The translations under genes and the position numbers were made by a program. The notes below the pieces were generated by a model. The model worked only from the letters and a program-made list of their open reading frames with translations, was not told where the DNA came from and did not search any database. From an uncultured Rothia sp. (lineage in GTDB: Bacteria > Actinomycetota > Actinomycetes > Actinomycetales > Micrococcaceae): DNA of 22,755 bases. The stretch spans positions 1-22,755 of the forward strand of contig NZ_CALJRY010000287.1 in NCBI RefSeq assembly GCF_937976295.1, in the 5' to 3' direction. Shown in pieces: positions 17,701 through 22,755 of the stretch (its first letter is position 1; each line of letters starts with the position of its first letter).

Positions 17701-17840
17701 AGAGCTTCATCACGGAAAAGTTCTTCGAGAACCCTCACCGCCGCGCCAAGATGCTCGCTATGCTCTCCGACCTTGTGTACCTCGAGGTTCAAAGCCAAGC
17801 CAAGCAGGCGCAGCAGGACGAAGCCGACGAAGAGTCCTAG
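14706..17840 (+). CDS. hsdR: Type I restriction enzyme translocase/endonuclease subunit HsdR
   Basis: HsdR pulls DNA using ATP and cuts it when the complex meets unmethylated sites. In 1044 residues I see the nuclease of PD-(D/E)xK type (D149 in SIDLVFF, E163-x-K165 in TAELKTD), the ATP-binding motif SAGSGKT (317-323), DEAH (436-439), TATP (493-496), and the late helicase motif QTLSRLNRT, followed by a long helical C-terminal region for complex assembly. All key residues are present, so restriction should be active. The start is ATG at 14706, with AGGA eight bases upstream; an in-frame TTG at 14685 would overlap hsdS. It is the last gene of the hsd operon, convergent with the lipoprotein gene. 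Confidence 0.97.
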   Translation: MGVQHEKSFETEICEYLGSHGWLYEEKFTGYDQERALIPEDVFAWLQATQPEQWARVVPAEASEAKVDRAKRTLLDRLVSALDQPLEHGGGSLAVLRAGFKETSAKFSMCAFKPATSMNPVAQENYEQNRLRVVRQVHHSKKHPNDSIDLVFFVNGLPVATAELKTDNTQSIDDAVWQYRKDRLPQGEPLLKFGRGALVHFAVSNNEIQMTTKLAGPKTVFLPFNLGKDGSTGNPVNPDGSATSYLWERVLQRDNWLQILERFVNQQTIEKVDPVAGTRKRSEQIIFPRFHQWEAVTSLLNTTRAEGPGQKYLIQHSAGSGKTNSIAWLAHGLANLHDDNDAKVFDSVIVVTDRTVLDEQLQKAIKSIEGTKGVVGTINSDEVRKASASSKSELLAHELTSGKLIIIVTLQTFPFVLKALEEQGSLADKKFAVIADEAHSSQTGTSAQKLREVLSKAEVEALEDGGEVSVEDMLAAEMTARSVSPNISFYAFTATPKGKTLEMFGRPGSDGNPAPFHVYTMQQAIEEGFILDVLRNYTTYRTAFRLAQKTGEPIEGDLVDESAAKKGLIRWVSLHPTNIAQKVKIIVEHFREKVAHLLDGHAKAMVVTSSRAAALKYKMAIDEYVRKHNYQLGTLVAFSGSLTSRQVDGIVPGVQEPYTETNVNPELRGRGIPQAFASDQFQLLIVANKYQTGFDQPLLSAMYVDKRLDGIEAVQTLSRLNRTLPAKGKEITFILDFVNDTDTILDAFLPYYRTAEILEPTDPNKVHDLDRKLEYAGIYTRDDVEEFAQAYVQDKNHGKHTAPLKRAADRFNDRYILAVQEDDKAEIDNLDLFRKDVSSFVRLYDFLSLIVDYQDTDLEKLALFLRLLRRWLTGRKTPDKLDFSNIELTHIKQTRKSEGAIRLTGEGKKLKPMGVGGGSSHDPNLAAWTDILDKINALFEDEDFDPNSVQTWVQGVVTILVQNEDLRNQASANTKEQFRESQTLESAVTDAVLDHQDTQSFITEKFFENPHRRAKMLAMLSDLVYLEVQSQAKQAQQDEADEES

Positions 17841-17870
17841 TTTCTTTCTGCCGTACCCGAAACGGTTTGT

Positions 17871-17900
17871 CTGGACTGGAGAGAATACGTTCTAGTCCGG
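17871..17900 (+). terminator. Weak hairpin after hsdR
   Basis: CTGGACT (17871-17877) pairs with AGTCCGG (17894-17900), with one G-T pair, and AGA/TCT inside, 30 bases after the hsdR stop. No T run follows, so termination is doubtful and may depend on the larger hairpin downstream. Confidence 0.25.
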
Positions 17901-17913
17901 TATCCGCTAGATA

Positions 17914-17959
17914 AAAACAGAGAAGCCCCAGGTTAGAAACATTTCTAACCTGGGGCTTC
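17914..17959 (-). terminator. Perfect 18-bp-stem hairpin, probable bidirectional terminator
   Basis: GAAGCCCCAGGTTAGAAA (17922-17939) and its exact complement (17942-17959) are separated by only two bases. On the minus strand the stem is followed by TCTGTTTTTATC, a good T run, so it should end the lipoprotein transcript. On the plus strand the following bases are only mildly T-rich, but the very stable stem may also stop hsdR transcription, since the two genes converge here. Confidence 0.8.
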
Positions 17960-17987
17960 TGCTACTTATCGAACCTGGAACACAAAA

Positions 17988-18060
17988 GCGAGGGCATCCC
18001 CTCTCAAAGGCGTACAGGCTATTGGAGTCCTGATACGCCAAAGAGGGAACGCCCCCGCCT
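17988..18060. repeat. Palindromic extragenic repeat (element A)
   Basis: A long interrupted hairpin: GCGAGGGC (17988-17995) pairs with GCCCCCGC (18051-18058) with one mismatch, CCCTCT (17999-18004) with AGAGGG (18042-18047), GGCGTA (18009-18014) with TACGCC (18034-18039), and CAGG with CCTG around a 10-base loop. The same three-tier plan, with shared sequence CTCaAAGGCG...CGCC..AGAGGG...CCCCCGCCT, is found at 19031-19087, on the other side of the lipoprotein gene. It begins 19 bases from the lipoprotein stop. Confidence 0.75.
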
Positions 18061-18079
18061 ACATACTTTGCCTTATCAG

Positions 18080-18808
18080 CTACTCACCTTGAGCGGGTGC
18101 GGACGCTTCGTTCGTAGCGTCTGCTTCGTCTCCGCAACCTTCATGCACGGTTCGCAACCTGGCAATAACGAATGCGTCATCCTCAGCACGGCGAATAAAA
18201 GTGATTTCTCGCGTCTGCAGAGGTGAATCGACTTTCTCACCATCTACCCGGCGAAGATCACTCCAGTCTTCACAGTAGGTGATAACCACGCCGGTATTGT
18301 ATACGCGTGACCCGTCATCCTTGATGCTTCCGTAAATCTCTTGTGTCTTAACATCACGGAAGATAATATCGCCGTTCGCGGGAGCCTCCTGCGAGAGCTC
18401 ATAAAAATTGTCCACAGTCTTCCTCACGCTTTCGAGCACGTTTTTATGTGCGTACCGGACCAGATCTTCATCGCTGGTGTGTTCCACATTCCCGTGCCTC
18501 CAGGCGTTCCAGAGGCGCTGATGCTGCTCAAATGCGATGAGCGCAGTCTTTTCAGTTACCTCAGCGGCTTCCGGCGAGTTGTTGTTCACGTCCATGCTCG
18601 CGTGAATCAGTACGATTTCGGAGCCAGACGGGCCAGTCGGAGTGGGCGAAGGAGTGGAGGTTGCGGAAGCTTCTGCACTTGCGGATTCAGCGCTCGCGGA
18701 GGTGGATGCGCTCGATTCTGCGTTGACCTGCGCGCCGCCGGAACAAGCGGACAGGGTGAGCATCAGTGCCGCAGACAGCGCGGCAATAGAACTACGGTTA
18801 AACATCAT
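18080..18808 (-). CDS. Predicted secreted lipoprotein of unknown function
   Basis: I do not recognise the family. The 242 residues open with a signal peptide (MMFNRSSIAALSAALMLTL) and a lipobox LSAC with the lipid-accepting Cys at 22, so the protein should be anchored outside the membrane. Residues 23-61 are a Ser/Ala/Thr/Pro-rich linker ending in STPSPTPTGPSG, followed by a mixed alpha/beta domain with a helix rich in Glu, Ala and Trp (EVTEKTALIAFEQHQRLWNAW) and a beta-rich end. The pattern is reminiscent of NTF2-like lipoproteins, which is only an impression. Two cysteines in the domain (TYCEDWS and HEGCGDE) could form a disulfide. Either of two adjacent ATGs (18808, 18805) may be used. It is a single gene, flanked by two palindromic repeats. 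Confidence 0.85.
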   Translation of the reverse strand: MMFNRSSIAALSAALMLTLSACSGGAQVNAESSASTSASAESASAEASATSTPSPTPTGPSGSEIVLIHASMDVNNNSPEAAEVTEKTALIAFEQHQRLWNAWRHGNVEHTSDEDLVRYAHKNVLESVRKTVDNFYELSQEAPANGDIIFRDVKTQEIYGSIKDDGSRVYNTGVVITYCEDWSDLRRVDGEKVDSPLQTREITFIRRAEDDAFVIARLRTVHEGCGDEADATNEASAPAQGE

Positions 18809-19030
18809 TGTTGGTTCTTTTCTGGTGTGTGGTTGTGTAAACCGCAGAATTATCCATACAGCAACGTGTGGAATTCAGCGGAATGTTATCGGTTGATGCC
18901 TTTACCCTAACATACATTCGCAGAGCACACACCCCAGCTTATTGTTTGTCCATTTTGGCAATGTTCCGTTCATATCGGCGCAGACAAGGGCATGTCTGAG
19001 GTATGCGTAGAGGCGCATACCGGGCACGCG

Positions 19031-19087
19031 AGGCGGGGGCTCCGTCCTCAAGGCGCTCAGCGCCGCAGAGGGGGCACTCCCCCGCCT
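19031..19087. repeat. Palindromic extragenic repeat (element B)
   Basis: AGGCGGGGG (19031-19039) pairs exactly with CCCCCGCCT (19079-19087); CCTC (19046-19049) with GAGG (19068-19071); and GGCGC (19052-19056) with GCGCC (19060-19064) around a TCA loop. It shares both plan and sequence with element A, in the same orientation, and its right half matches element C at 1993-2031. Confidence 0.75.
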
Positions 19088-19090
19088 GCG

Positions 19091-19200
19091 TTGTCCGGTG
19101 AAGCCTCGCCTGTTGCCACCTACCCCTACCCATGGGCTCCGGTGAAGCCTCAGCTGTTGTCTCAAACCTCGCACGCGTTGTTCGGTGAAGCCTCCACTAC
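19091..19200. repeat. Three degenerate ~44-bp tandem repeats containing CGGTGAAGCCTC
   Basis: CGGTGAAGCCTC occurs exactly at 19096-19107, 19140-19151 and 19183-19194, at 44- and 43-base spacing; the flanking bases (TTGTCC/GGCTCC/TTGTTC before, GCCTGTTGCC/AGCTGTTGTC after the first two) are partly alike. The spacing is not a multiple of three, so it is not a simple protein repeat. Confidence 0.65.
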
Positions 19201-19281
19201 TGCTACCGCCGAACCCAGCGAGCGCATCCGCACCAAATGCGAAACCGCAAGCAGAACCGCACCGACCGAAGAAGCGTAGAC

Positions 19282-19330
19282 ACAGAAAACCCCCGCCGTC
19301 CTGTAGCGAACTACAGTACGGCGGGGGTTT
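19282..19330 (-). terminator. Intrinsic terminator after nusB
   Basis: AAACCCCCGCCGT (19287-19299) pairs with ACGGCGGGGGTTT (19318-19330), and CTGTAG (19301-19306) with CTACAG (19311-19316) around CGAA, with one mismatch between. On the minus strand it ends in GGGGGTTTTCTGTGTCT. It lies 85 bases past the nusB stop and closes the efp-nusB transcript. Confidence 0.9.
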
Positions 19331-19414
19331 CACGTACGCTCCCCTGCGGGTGCATCCTCAACAGCAGCAAACCAACCAGCTATAAGCCAAGCCAGCATGC
19401 CGCGGCGGGACGTC

Positions 19415-19825
19415 TTACGCGAGCAGGGTCGGCTTCACCTGACGGAGCTTATCCAGCAGACCGTTCACGAACTTCGGAGATTCATTCGTGGACAGCACAC
19501 GCGCCAGACCGACAGCCTCAGAAATTGCGACAGCATCCGGAACTTCGTCATTGTACAGAAGCTCCCAAGTGCCAATACGCAGCACGGCACGGTCCACGGC
19601 GGGCATACGCTCGAAGGACCAGTCACGGGCGTAAGTCTCCACAAACTCGCGGATCTCTTCGTCGTGGTCGCGGACGCCACGAATGATTTCCTCAGAGTAA
19701 GCAGAAATCTGCGCTACCGTGTACAGTCGGCGGCGGCGGAGTACCTCAATATAATCTTCGTTGCGCTGATCCGCCTCGAAGAGCACTTCGAGGGCGCGCA
19801 ATCGGGCTTTCGTACGCGAATTCAT
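19415..19825 (-). CDS. nusB: Transcription antitermination protein NusB
   Basis: NusB, with S10 (NusE), binds boxA RNA and supports rRNA antitermination. The 136 residues are of normal length and all-helical in pattern. Typical elements are the opening RTKARLRALEVLFEADQR, the arginine-rich middle (LRRRRLYTV), and the conserved C-terminal core ERMPAVDRAVLRIGTWELLY followed by VAISEAVGLARVLSTNESPKFVNGLLD. Its ATG overlaps the efp stop by one base (TAATG), so the two are translationally coupled. In other actinobacteria the pyr operon follows closely; here a terminator, the lipoprotein gene and the hsd operon come between. Confidence 0.97.
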   Translation of the reverse strand: MNSRTKARLRALEVLFEADQRNEDYIEVLRRRRLYTVAQISAYSEEIIRGVRDHDEEIREFVETYARDWSFERMPAVDRAVLRIGTWELLYNDEVPDAVAISEAVGLARVLSTNESPKFVNGLLDKLRQVKPTLLA

Positions 19826-20388
19826 TAGTCGTTCACGCGACCGAGGTACTCACCGGTGCGGGTGTCAACCTTGACCTTGGTGCCGGTCTCCAGGAACAGG
19901 GGAACCTGAATCTCGTAGCCGGTCTCAACGGTTGCGGGCTTGGTGCCGCCGGTGGAGCGGTCACCCTGCAGGCCGGGCTCGGTGTAGGTGATTTCGAGGA
20001 CCACGGATGCGGGCAGTTCGATGTACAGGGGGTTGCCCTCGTGCATTGCGATGGTTGCGGTCTGGGACTCGAGCATGTAGTTTGCTGCGTCGCCGACAAC
20101 GGTTGCGGGAACGTTGATCTGGTCGTAGGTCTTCATGTCCATGAAGACGTAGTCGTCGCCGTCCTGGTACAGGTACTGGTAGTCGGAGCGGTCAACGGTT
20201 GCGGTTTCGATCTTAGCGCCAGCGTTGAAGGTGCGGTCGACGACCTTGCCGGAGGTAACGTTGCGCAGCTTGGTGCGAACGAATGCGCCACCCTTACCGG
20301 GCTTAACGTGCTGGAACTCTACGACGGACCAGAGGTTGCCGTCAATCTTCAGGACGGCGCCGTTCTTAATATCGGTAGTGGATGCCAT
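19825..20388 (-). CDS. efp: Translation elongation factor P
   Basis: EF-P enters the ribosomal E site and relieves stalling at polyproline stretches. The 187 residues have the three beta-barrel domains; the functional loop is KPGKGGAF, with Lys32 at its tip. Domain 2/3 signatures are visible at PLYIELP and EPGLQGDRSTGGTKPATVETG. I start at the ATG at 20388, with AAGGAG six bases upstream, not the in-frame GTG at 20418. Actinobacterial EF-Ps with unmodified lysine are described as having a PGKGP loop; here the second proline is glycine. No lysine-modifying enzyme gene lies nearby. efp overlaps nusB by one base. Confidence 0.97.
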   Translation of the reverse strand: MASTTDIKNGAVLKIDGNLWSVVEFQHVKPGKGGAFVRTKLRNVTSGKVVDRTFNAGAKIETATVDRSDYQYLYQDGDDYVFMDMKTYDQINVPATVVGDAANYMLESQTATIAMHEGNPLYIELPASVVLEITYTEPGLQGDRSTGGTKPATVETGYEIQVPLFLETGTKVKVDTRTGEYLGRVND

Positions 20389-20467
20389 GGGGCTCTCCTT
20401 CGTGTCATCGACGCTCACGCCGTAGTGGTACCCGGCGCGGCGCTAAGTTTTCAATGAGCAAAAATAT

Positions 20468-20606
20468 GTCCCGTACATTCTACAGGATGCGCATGAATTT
20501 GCCTAGCAGGGGCGCCACAGATTCTGCGGTACCCCGCTGGCTGCCGCATGCTGGTGTGCATGTGCTGGCAGTCGTGTGACGGGTGCATCCGGTGAATGTA
20601 CGGGAC
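20468..20606. repeat. 139-bp element bounded by inverted repeats, between aroB and efp
   Basis: GTCCCGTACATTC (20468-20480) has an exact inverted copy, GAATGTACGGGAC (20594-20606); allowing one inserted base and one change, the match continues inward through GGATGC/GCATCC, about 22 bases each side. Inside are two further hairpins: AGCAGGGG/CCCCGCT (about 20508-20540) and CTGCC-CATGC/GCATG-GGCAG (about 20542-20572). No target-site duplication is seen. On the minus strand the element is followed by ATATTTTTGC, so it may also terminate aroB transcription. Confidence 0.65.
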
Positions 20607-20613
20607 TCATCAC

Positions 20614-21741
20614 CTACTCGGTAACTTCCTGGTAGGTCATGTACAGGATCGAGTCGTCCGGCACCTCGTAGACGCGCGGGCGAGCCAAACCGTCAAGAAT
20701 GATGAAGCGCAGCAGGTTGCCGCGTGCCTTCTTGTCGCGGCGCATTGCTTCGAGCAGCTGGGGCCATGCGTCTGCCTTGTAGGAGGTGGGCAGGCCCAGG
20801 GATTCGAGGATGCGGCGGGTGCGTGCCACGAGTTCTTCGTCGGCGTGGCCGGTTGCCAGCGCCAGCTCGGCGGCGTAGACCATGCCGACGGACACTGCCG
20901 CGCCGTGACGCCACTGGTAGCGTTCGTTGCGTTCGATGGCGTGGGCGAGGGTGTGGCCGTAGTTCAGGATTTCGCGGCGGCCGGATTCGCGCAGGTCCTC
21001 GGAGACGACCTCCGCCTTCACGCGCACGCTGCGTTCAATGAGTTCACGCATCACGGCGGACTGCGAGTCGCGTACGGCGTTCGGGTTCGCCTCGATCAGG
21101 TCGAGGATTTCGGGGTCTGCGATGAAGCCGCACTTGACGACCTCACCCATGCCGGTCAGCAGCTCATGCTCGGGCAGGGTGCGCAGGGTGCCGATCTCGC
21201 AGAGCACCGCGGCGGGCGGCCAGAACGCGCCGACCAGGTTCTTACCCTCGGCGGTGTTGATGCCGGTCTTACCGCCCACGGCGGCGTCCACCATGCCGAG
21301 CAGGGTGGTCGGGATGTGAATAACGCGCACGCCGCGCAGCCAGGTTGCCGCCACGAAACCGGCAACGTCGGTAATAGCGCCGCCACCCACGGAGATGATC
21401 GCGTCGGTGCGGGTGAAGTCGTTCTGACCGAGCACCTGCCAGCAGAACGCCGCCACCTGGTAGTGCTTCGCCTCCTCAGCGTCCGGGATTTCGGCGCTGA
21501 AAGATTCGTAGCCCATGGCACGCAGGTCTTCCATGACCAGCTCACCGGTGGAACGCAGGGCACGCGGGTGAATCACGAGCACCTTCTTGGTGCGGTTGCC
21601 CAGAATTTCGGGGATTTTGCCGAGCAGGTTGTGGCCGATGAGAACCTCATAGTTCTCACGCGGGGAGCTGCCGGTCACCGGGATGCGGGTAATATCTTCC
21701 GCGCCGGAGGCACCGAAAGTGGGGGTGGGCTGAGTGCTCAT
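20614..21741 (-). CDS. aroB: 3-Dehydroquinate synthase
   Basis: AroB converts DAHP to 3-dehydroquinate, the second step of the shikimate pathway, using NAD and a divalent metal. The 375 residues include the NAD-binding glycine cluster SVGGGAITDVAGF (117-129), PTTLLGMVDAAVGGKTGIN (144-162), the metal-ligand Glu200 in TGMGEVVKCG, and the later metal histidines in NYGHTLAHAIE and HGAAVSVGM. I choose the ATG at 21741, where AAAGGA sits six bases upstream; the ATG just before it is only three bases from that site. It lies 25 bases after aroK and is probably co-transcribed with it. Confidence 0.96.
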   Translation of the reverse strand: MSTQPTPTFGASGAEDITRIPVTGSSPRENYEVLIGHNLLGKIPEILGNRTKKVLVIHPRALRSTGELVMEDLRAMGYESFSAEIPDAEEAKHYQVAAFCWQVLGQNDFTRTDAIISVGGGAITDVAGFVAATWLRGVRVIHIPTTLLGMVDAAVGGKTGINTAEGKNLVGAFWPPAAVLCEIGTLRTLPEHELLTGMGEVVKCGFIADPEILDLIEANPNAVRDSQSAVMRELIERSVRVKAEVVSEDLRESGRREILNYGHTLAHAIERNERYQWRHGAAVSVGMVYAAELALATGHADEELVARTRRILESLGLPTSYKADAWPQLLEAMRRDKKARGNLLRFIILDGLARPRVYEVPDDSILYMTYQEVTE

Positions 21742-21766
21742 CATGTGTCCTTTCACAGGTGAGGGG

Positions 21767-22755
21767 TTATGCTTGGGGGCGCTGCGCGCGGGAGGCGCGG
21801 GTTGCGGTCACGTACGCCTGGATTTCTGCGGTCATCTCGGTGATGGGGCGGCCGCCTCGTGCATCCAGGGTGAAGTGCGCCAGCTCTTCGTATCGGCTGC
21901 GGCGACGCTCAAAAATCTCGGTCCACCGCTCGACCGGGTTCGGCTGCAGCAGCGGCCGGGTCTTGTTGCCGGTAATGCGGGGGGTGACGGTGTCAGCATC
22001 AACGAGGATGTACACCACGCATTCGTCCTTGAGCAGCTCCGCAACCGAATCGGTCATGGGCGCGCCACCGCCCAGGGAGAACACCGTGTTGCGGTACACG
22101 GGCGAGGTGAGGACCTCTTCGATGGTTTTGCGTTCGAGCTCGCGGAAGTGCGCCTCACCAAAAATCTCGAAGATTTCGGAGACTTCGCCGTAGCGTTCCA
22201 CGATGAGCTGGTCGGCGTCGAGGAACTCGTAACCGTAGAAACGCGCCAGGTGCGTACCAATGTAGGTCTTACCTGCCGCCATGGGGCCGATGAGCACGAT
22301 GGGGCGGGAGCGTTCCGCGAAGTTCTCGTGCATTTCACGCACCTGCTGCGGGTGGATGCGAGCGCCGCAGGACTCGTCTTCTGCGAGCGCCTCTGCGGGG
22401 ATTTCCGCGGAGGTTTCTGCGGAGGTTTCTGCGGGGATTTTCTCCAGCGCAACGGGTTCTTCCGATGCGGGCGTTTCTTCCGGCGCGCTATCTTCGGCAG
22501 GTGCGGCAGCTACTGCGGGTGCGGCAACCTGAACCTTGCCGAACAGCGCCGGGGTCGGACGAACCAGCTTGGCGGGTTCAGCCTTATGCACGGGAGCAGA
22601 AGCGCTCTCCCCCGCCGCCTCTGCAGGCTGAGCCTGCTTTACAGGTGCAGGCTTGGGCGCGGCAGGTTTCGGCGCAGCGGCTACCGACGGCGTGGCAGGT
22701 TTCGGTGCAGCCGGTTTCGGAGCGGCGGGCTTGGCAGGTGCCGGCTTGGGTGCAG
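21767..22755 (-). CDS. aroK: Shikimate kinase domain with long Pro/Ala/Lys-rich N-terminal region, 5' end outside window
   Basis: The C-terminal 180 residues form a shikimate kinase, which phosphorylates shikimate at O3: P-loop GPMAAGKT, substrate aspartates in FLDADQL, Arg in FRELERKT, the glycine motif LGGGAP, lid arginine in GNKTRPLL and the late RRSRYEEL. Upstream the frame has no stop up to the window edge: 94 residues (from a GTG at 22591) rich in Ala, Glu and Pro, preceded by 54 more codons of repeated PAAPKP-like sequence without any ATG, GTG or TTG. So either the kinase is the end of a larger, possibly fused protein (aroC is the usual upstream neighbour), or it starts inside, most plausibly at ATG 22333 with AGGTG six bases upstream, giving 188 residues. 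The Walker A has Ala where Gly is common. Confidence 0.88.
   Translation of the reverse strand, partial: APKPAPAKPAAPKPAAPKPATPSVAAAPKPAAPKPAPVKQAQPAEAAGESASAPVHKAEPAKLVRPTPALFGKVQVAAPAVAAAPAEDSAPEETPASEEPVALEKIPAETSAETSAEIPAEALAEDESCGARIHPQQVREMHENFAERSRPIVLIGPMAAGKTYIGTHLARFYGYEFLDADQLIVERYGEVSEIFEIFGEAHFRELERKTIEEVLTSPVYRNTVFSLGGGAPMTDSVAELLKDECVVYILVDADTVTPRITGNKTRPLLQPNPVERWTEIFERRRSRYEELAHFTLDARGGRPITEMTAEIQAYVTATRASRAQRPQA

Larger units (their letters stand above)
18809..19414. other. Non-coding interval between nusB and the lipoprotein gene
   Basis: About 600 bases with no convincing gene; the open frame on the minus strand at 18902-19333 is made of repeat and terminator sequence and lacks a family pattern. 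The interval contains the lipoprotein's upstream region, palindromic element B, three spaced copies of CGGTGAAGCCTC, and the nusB terminator. Confidence 0.6.

Noticed and set aside
17988..18060. Element A as a tRNA or tRNA-like gene
   Set aside because: The arms stack in one line as an interrupted hairpin; there is no anticodon arm, TTC loop or acceptor pattern.
19091..19200. Repeats as a small CRISPR array
   Set aside because: The repeated word is only 12 bases, there are just three copies, the spacers are partly similar to each other, and no cas gene is present.
18902..19333. Minus-strand 143-codon frame in the nusB-lipoprotein gap
   Set aside because: Its codons come from the nusB terminator, the 44-bp repeats and palindromic element B; it has no ribosome site and no homologous look.

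Overview
The window looks like the chromosome of a moderately GC-rich actinobacterium. The pyrimidine operon order pyrR-pyrB-pyrC-(small membrane protein)-carA-carB-pyrF followed by mihF-gmk-rpoZ-coaBC, and the upstream block aroK-aroB-efp-nusB, is the conserved actinobacterial arrangement; mIHF is itself an actinobacterial nucleoid protein. Protein flavour suggests Micrococcales, possibly Rothia, but the genus is a guess from memory and not shown by the sequence alone.

Layout. All housekeeping genes are on the minus strand, so they read from right to left. From the right edge: a shikimate kinase frame (aroK) that stays open through the window edge and carries a long Pro/Ala/Lys-rich N-terminal region; aroB; a 139-bp inverted-repeat element; efp and nusB, overlapping by one base; and a strong nusB terminator. 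Then comes an accessory stretch (about 11.5-19.4 kb): a structured non-coding region with a short tandem repeat and a palindromic repeat, a secreted lipoprotein gene (minus), a second palindromic repeat, a perfect 18-bp-stem hairpin, and a complete type I restriction-modification operon hsdM-hsdS-hsdR on the plus strand. After that the minus-strand backbone resumes with the pyr operon (11.4 kb down to 2.2 kb), then mihF, gmk, rpoZ and the first 12 codons of coaBC.

How the genes work together. PyrR, CarAB, PyrB, PyrC and PyrF provide de novo UMP synthesis except for the dihydroorotate dehydrogenase and orotate phosphoribosyltransferase steps, which are not in this window. The pyrR leader carries a close match to the PyrR RNA-binding loop, and its 3' arm runs into the pyrR ribosome binding site, suggesting autogenous translational control of the whole tightly overlapping operon. 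AroB and AroK are shikimate-pathway enzymes, EF-P and NusB serve translation and rRNA antitermination, and Gmk, RpoZ and mIHF serve nucleotide supply, transcription and nucleoid structure. HsdMSR is an apparently intact DNA modification and restriction system placed between nusB and pyrR, which are usually close neighbours in actinobacteria.

No wholly new multi-gene system is evident. The most interesting items are the open-ended AroK fusion-like frame, the PyrR-loop/ribosome-site overlap, a small family of palindromic extragenic repeats (two full copies and one half copy), and a branched inverted-repeat element between aroB and efp.
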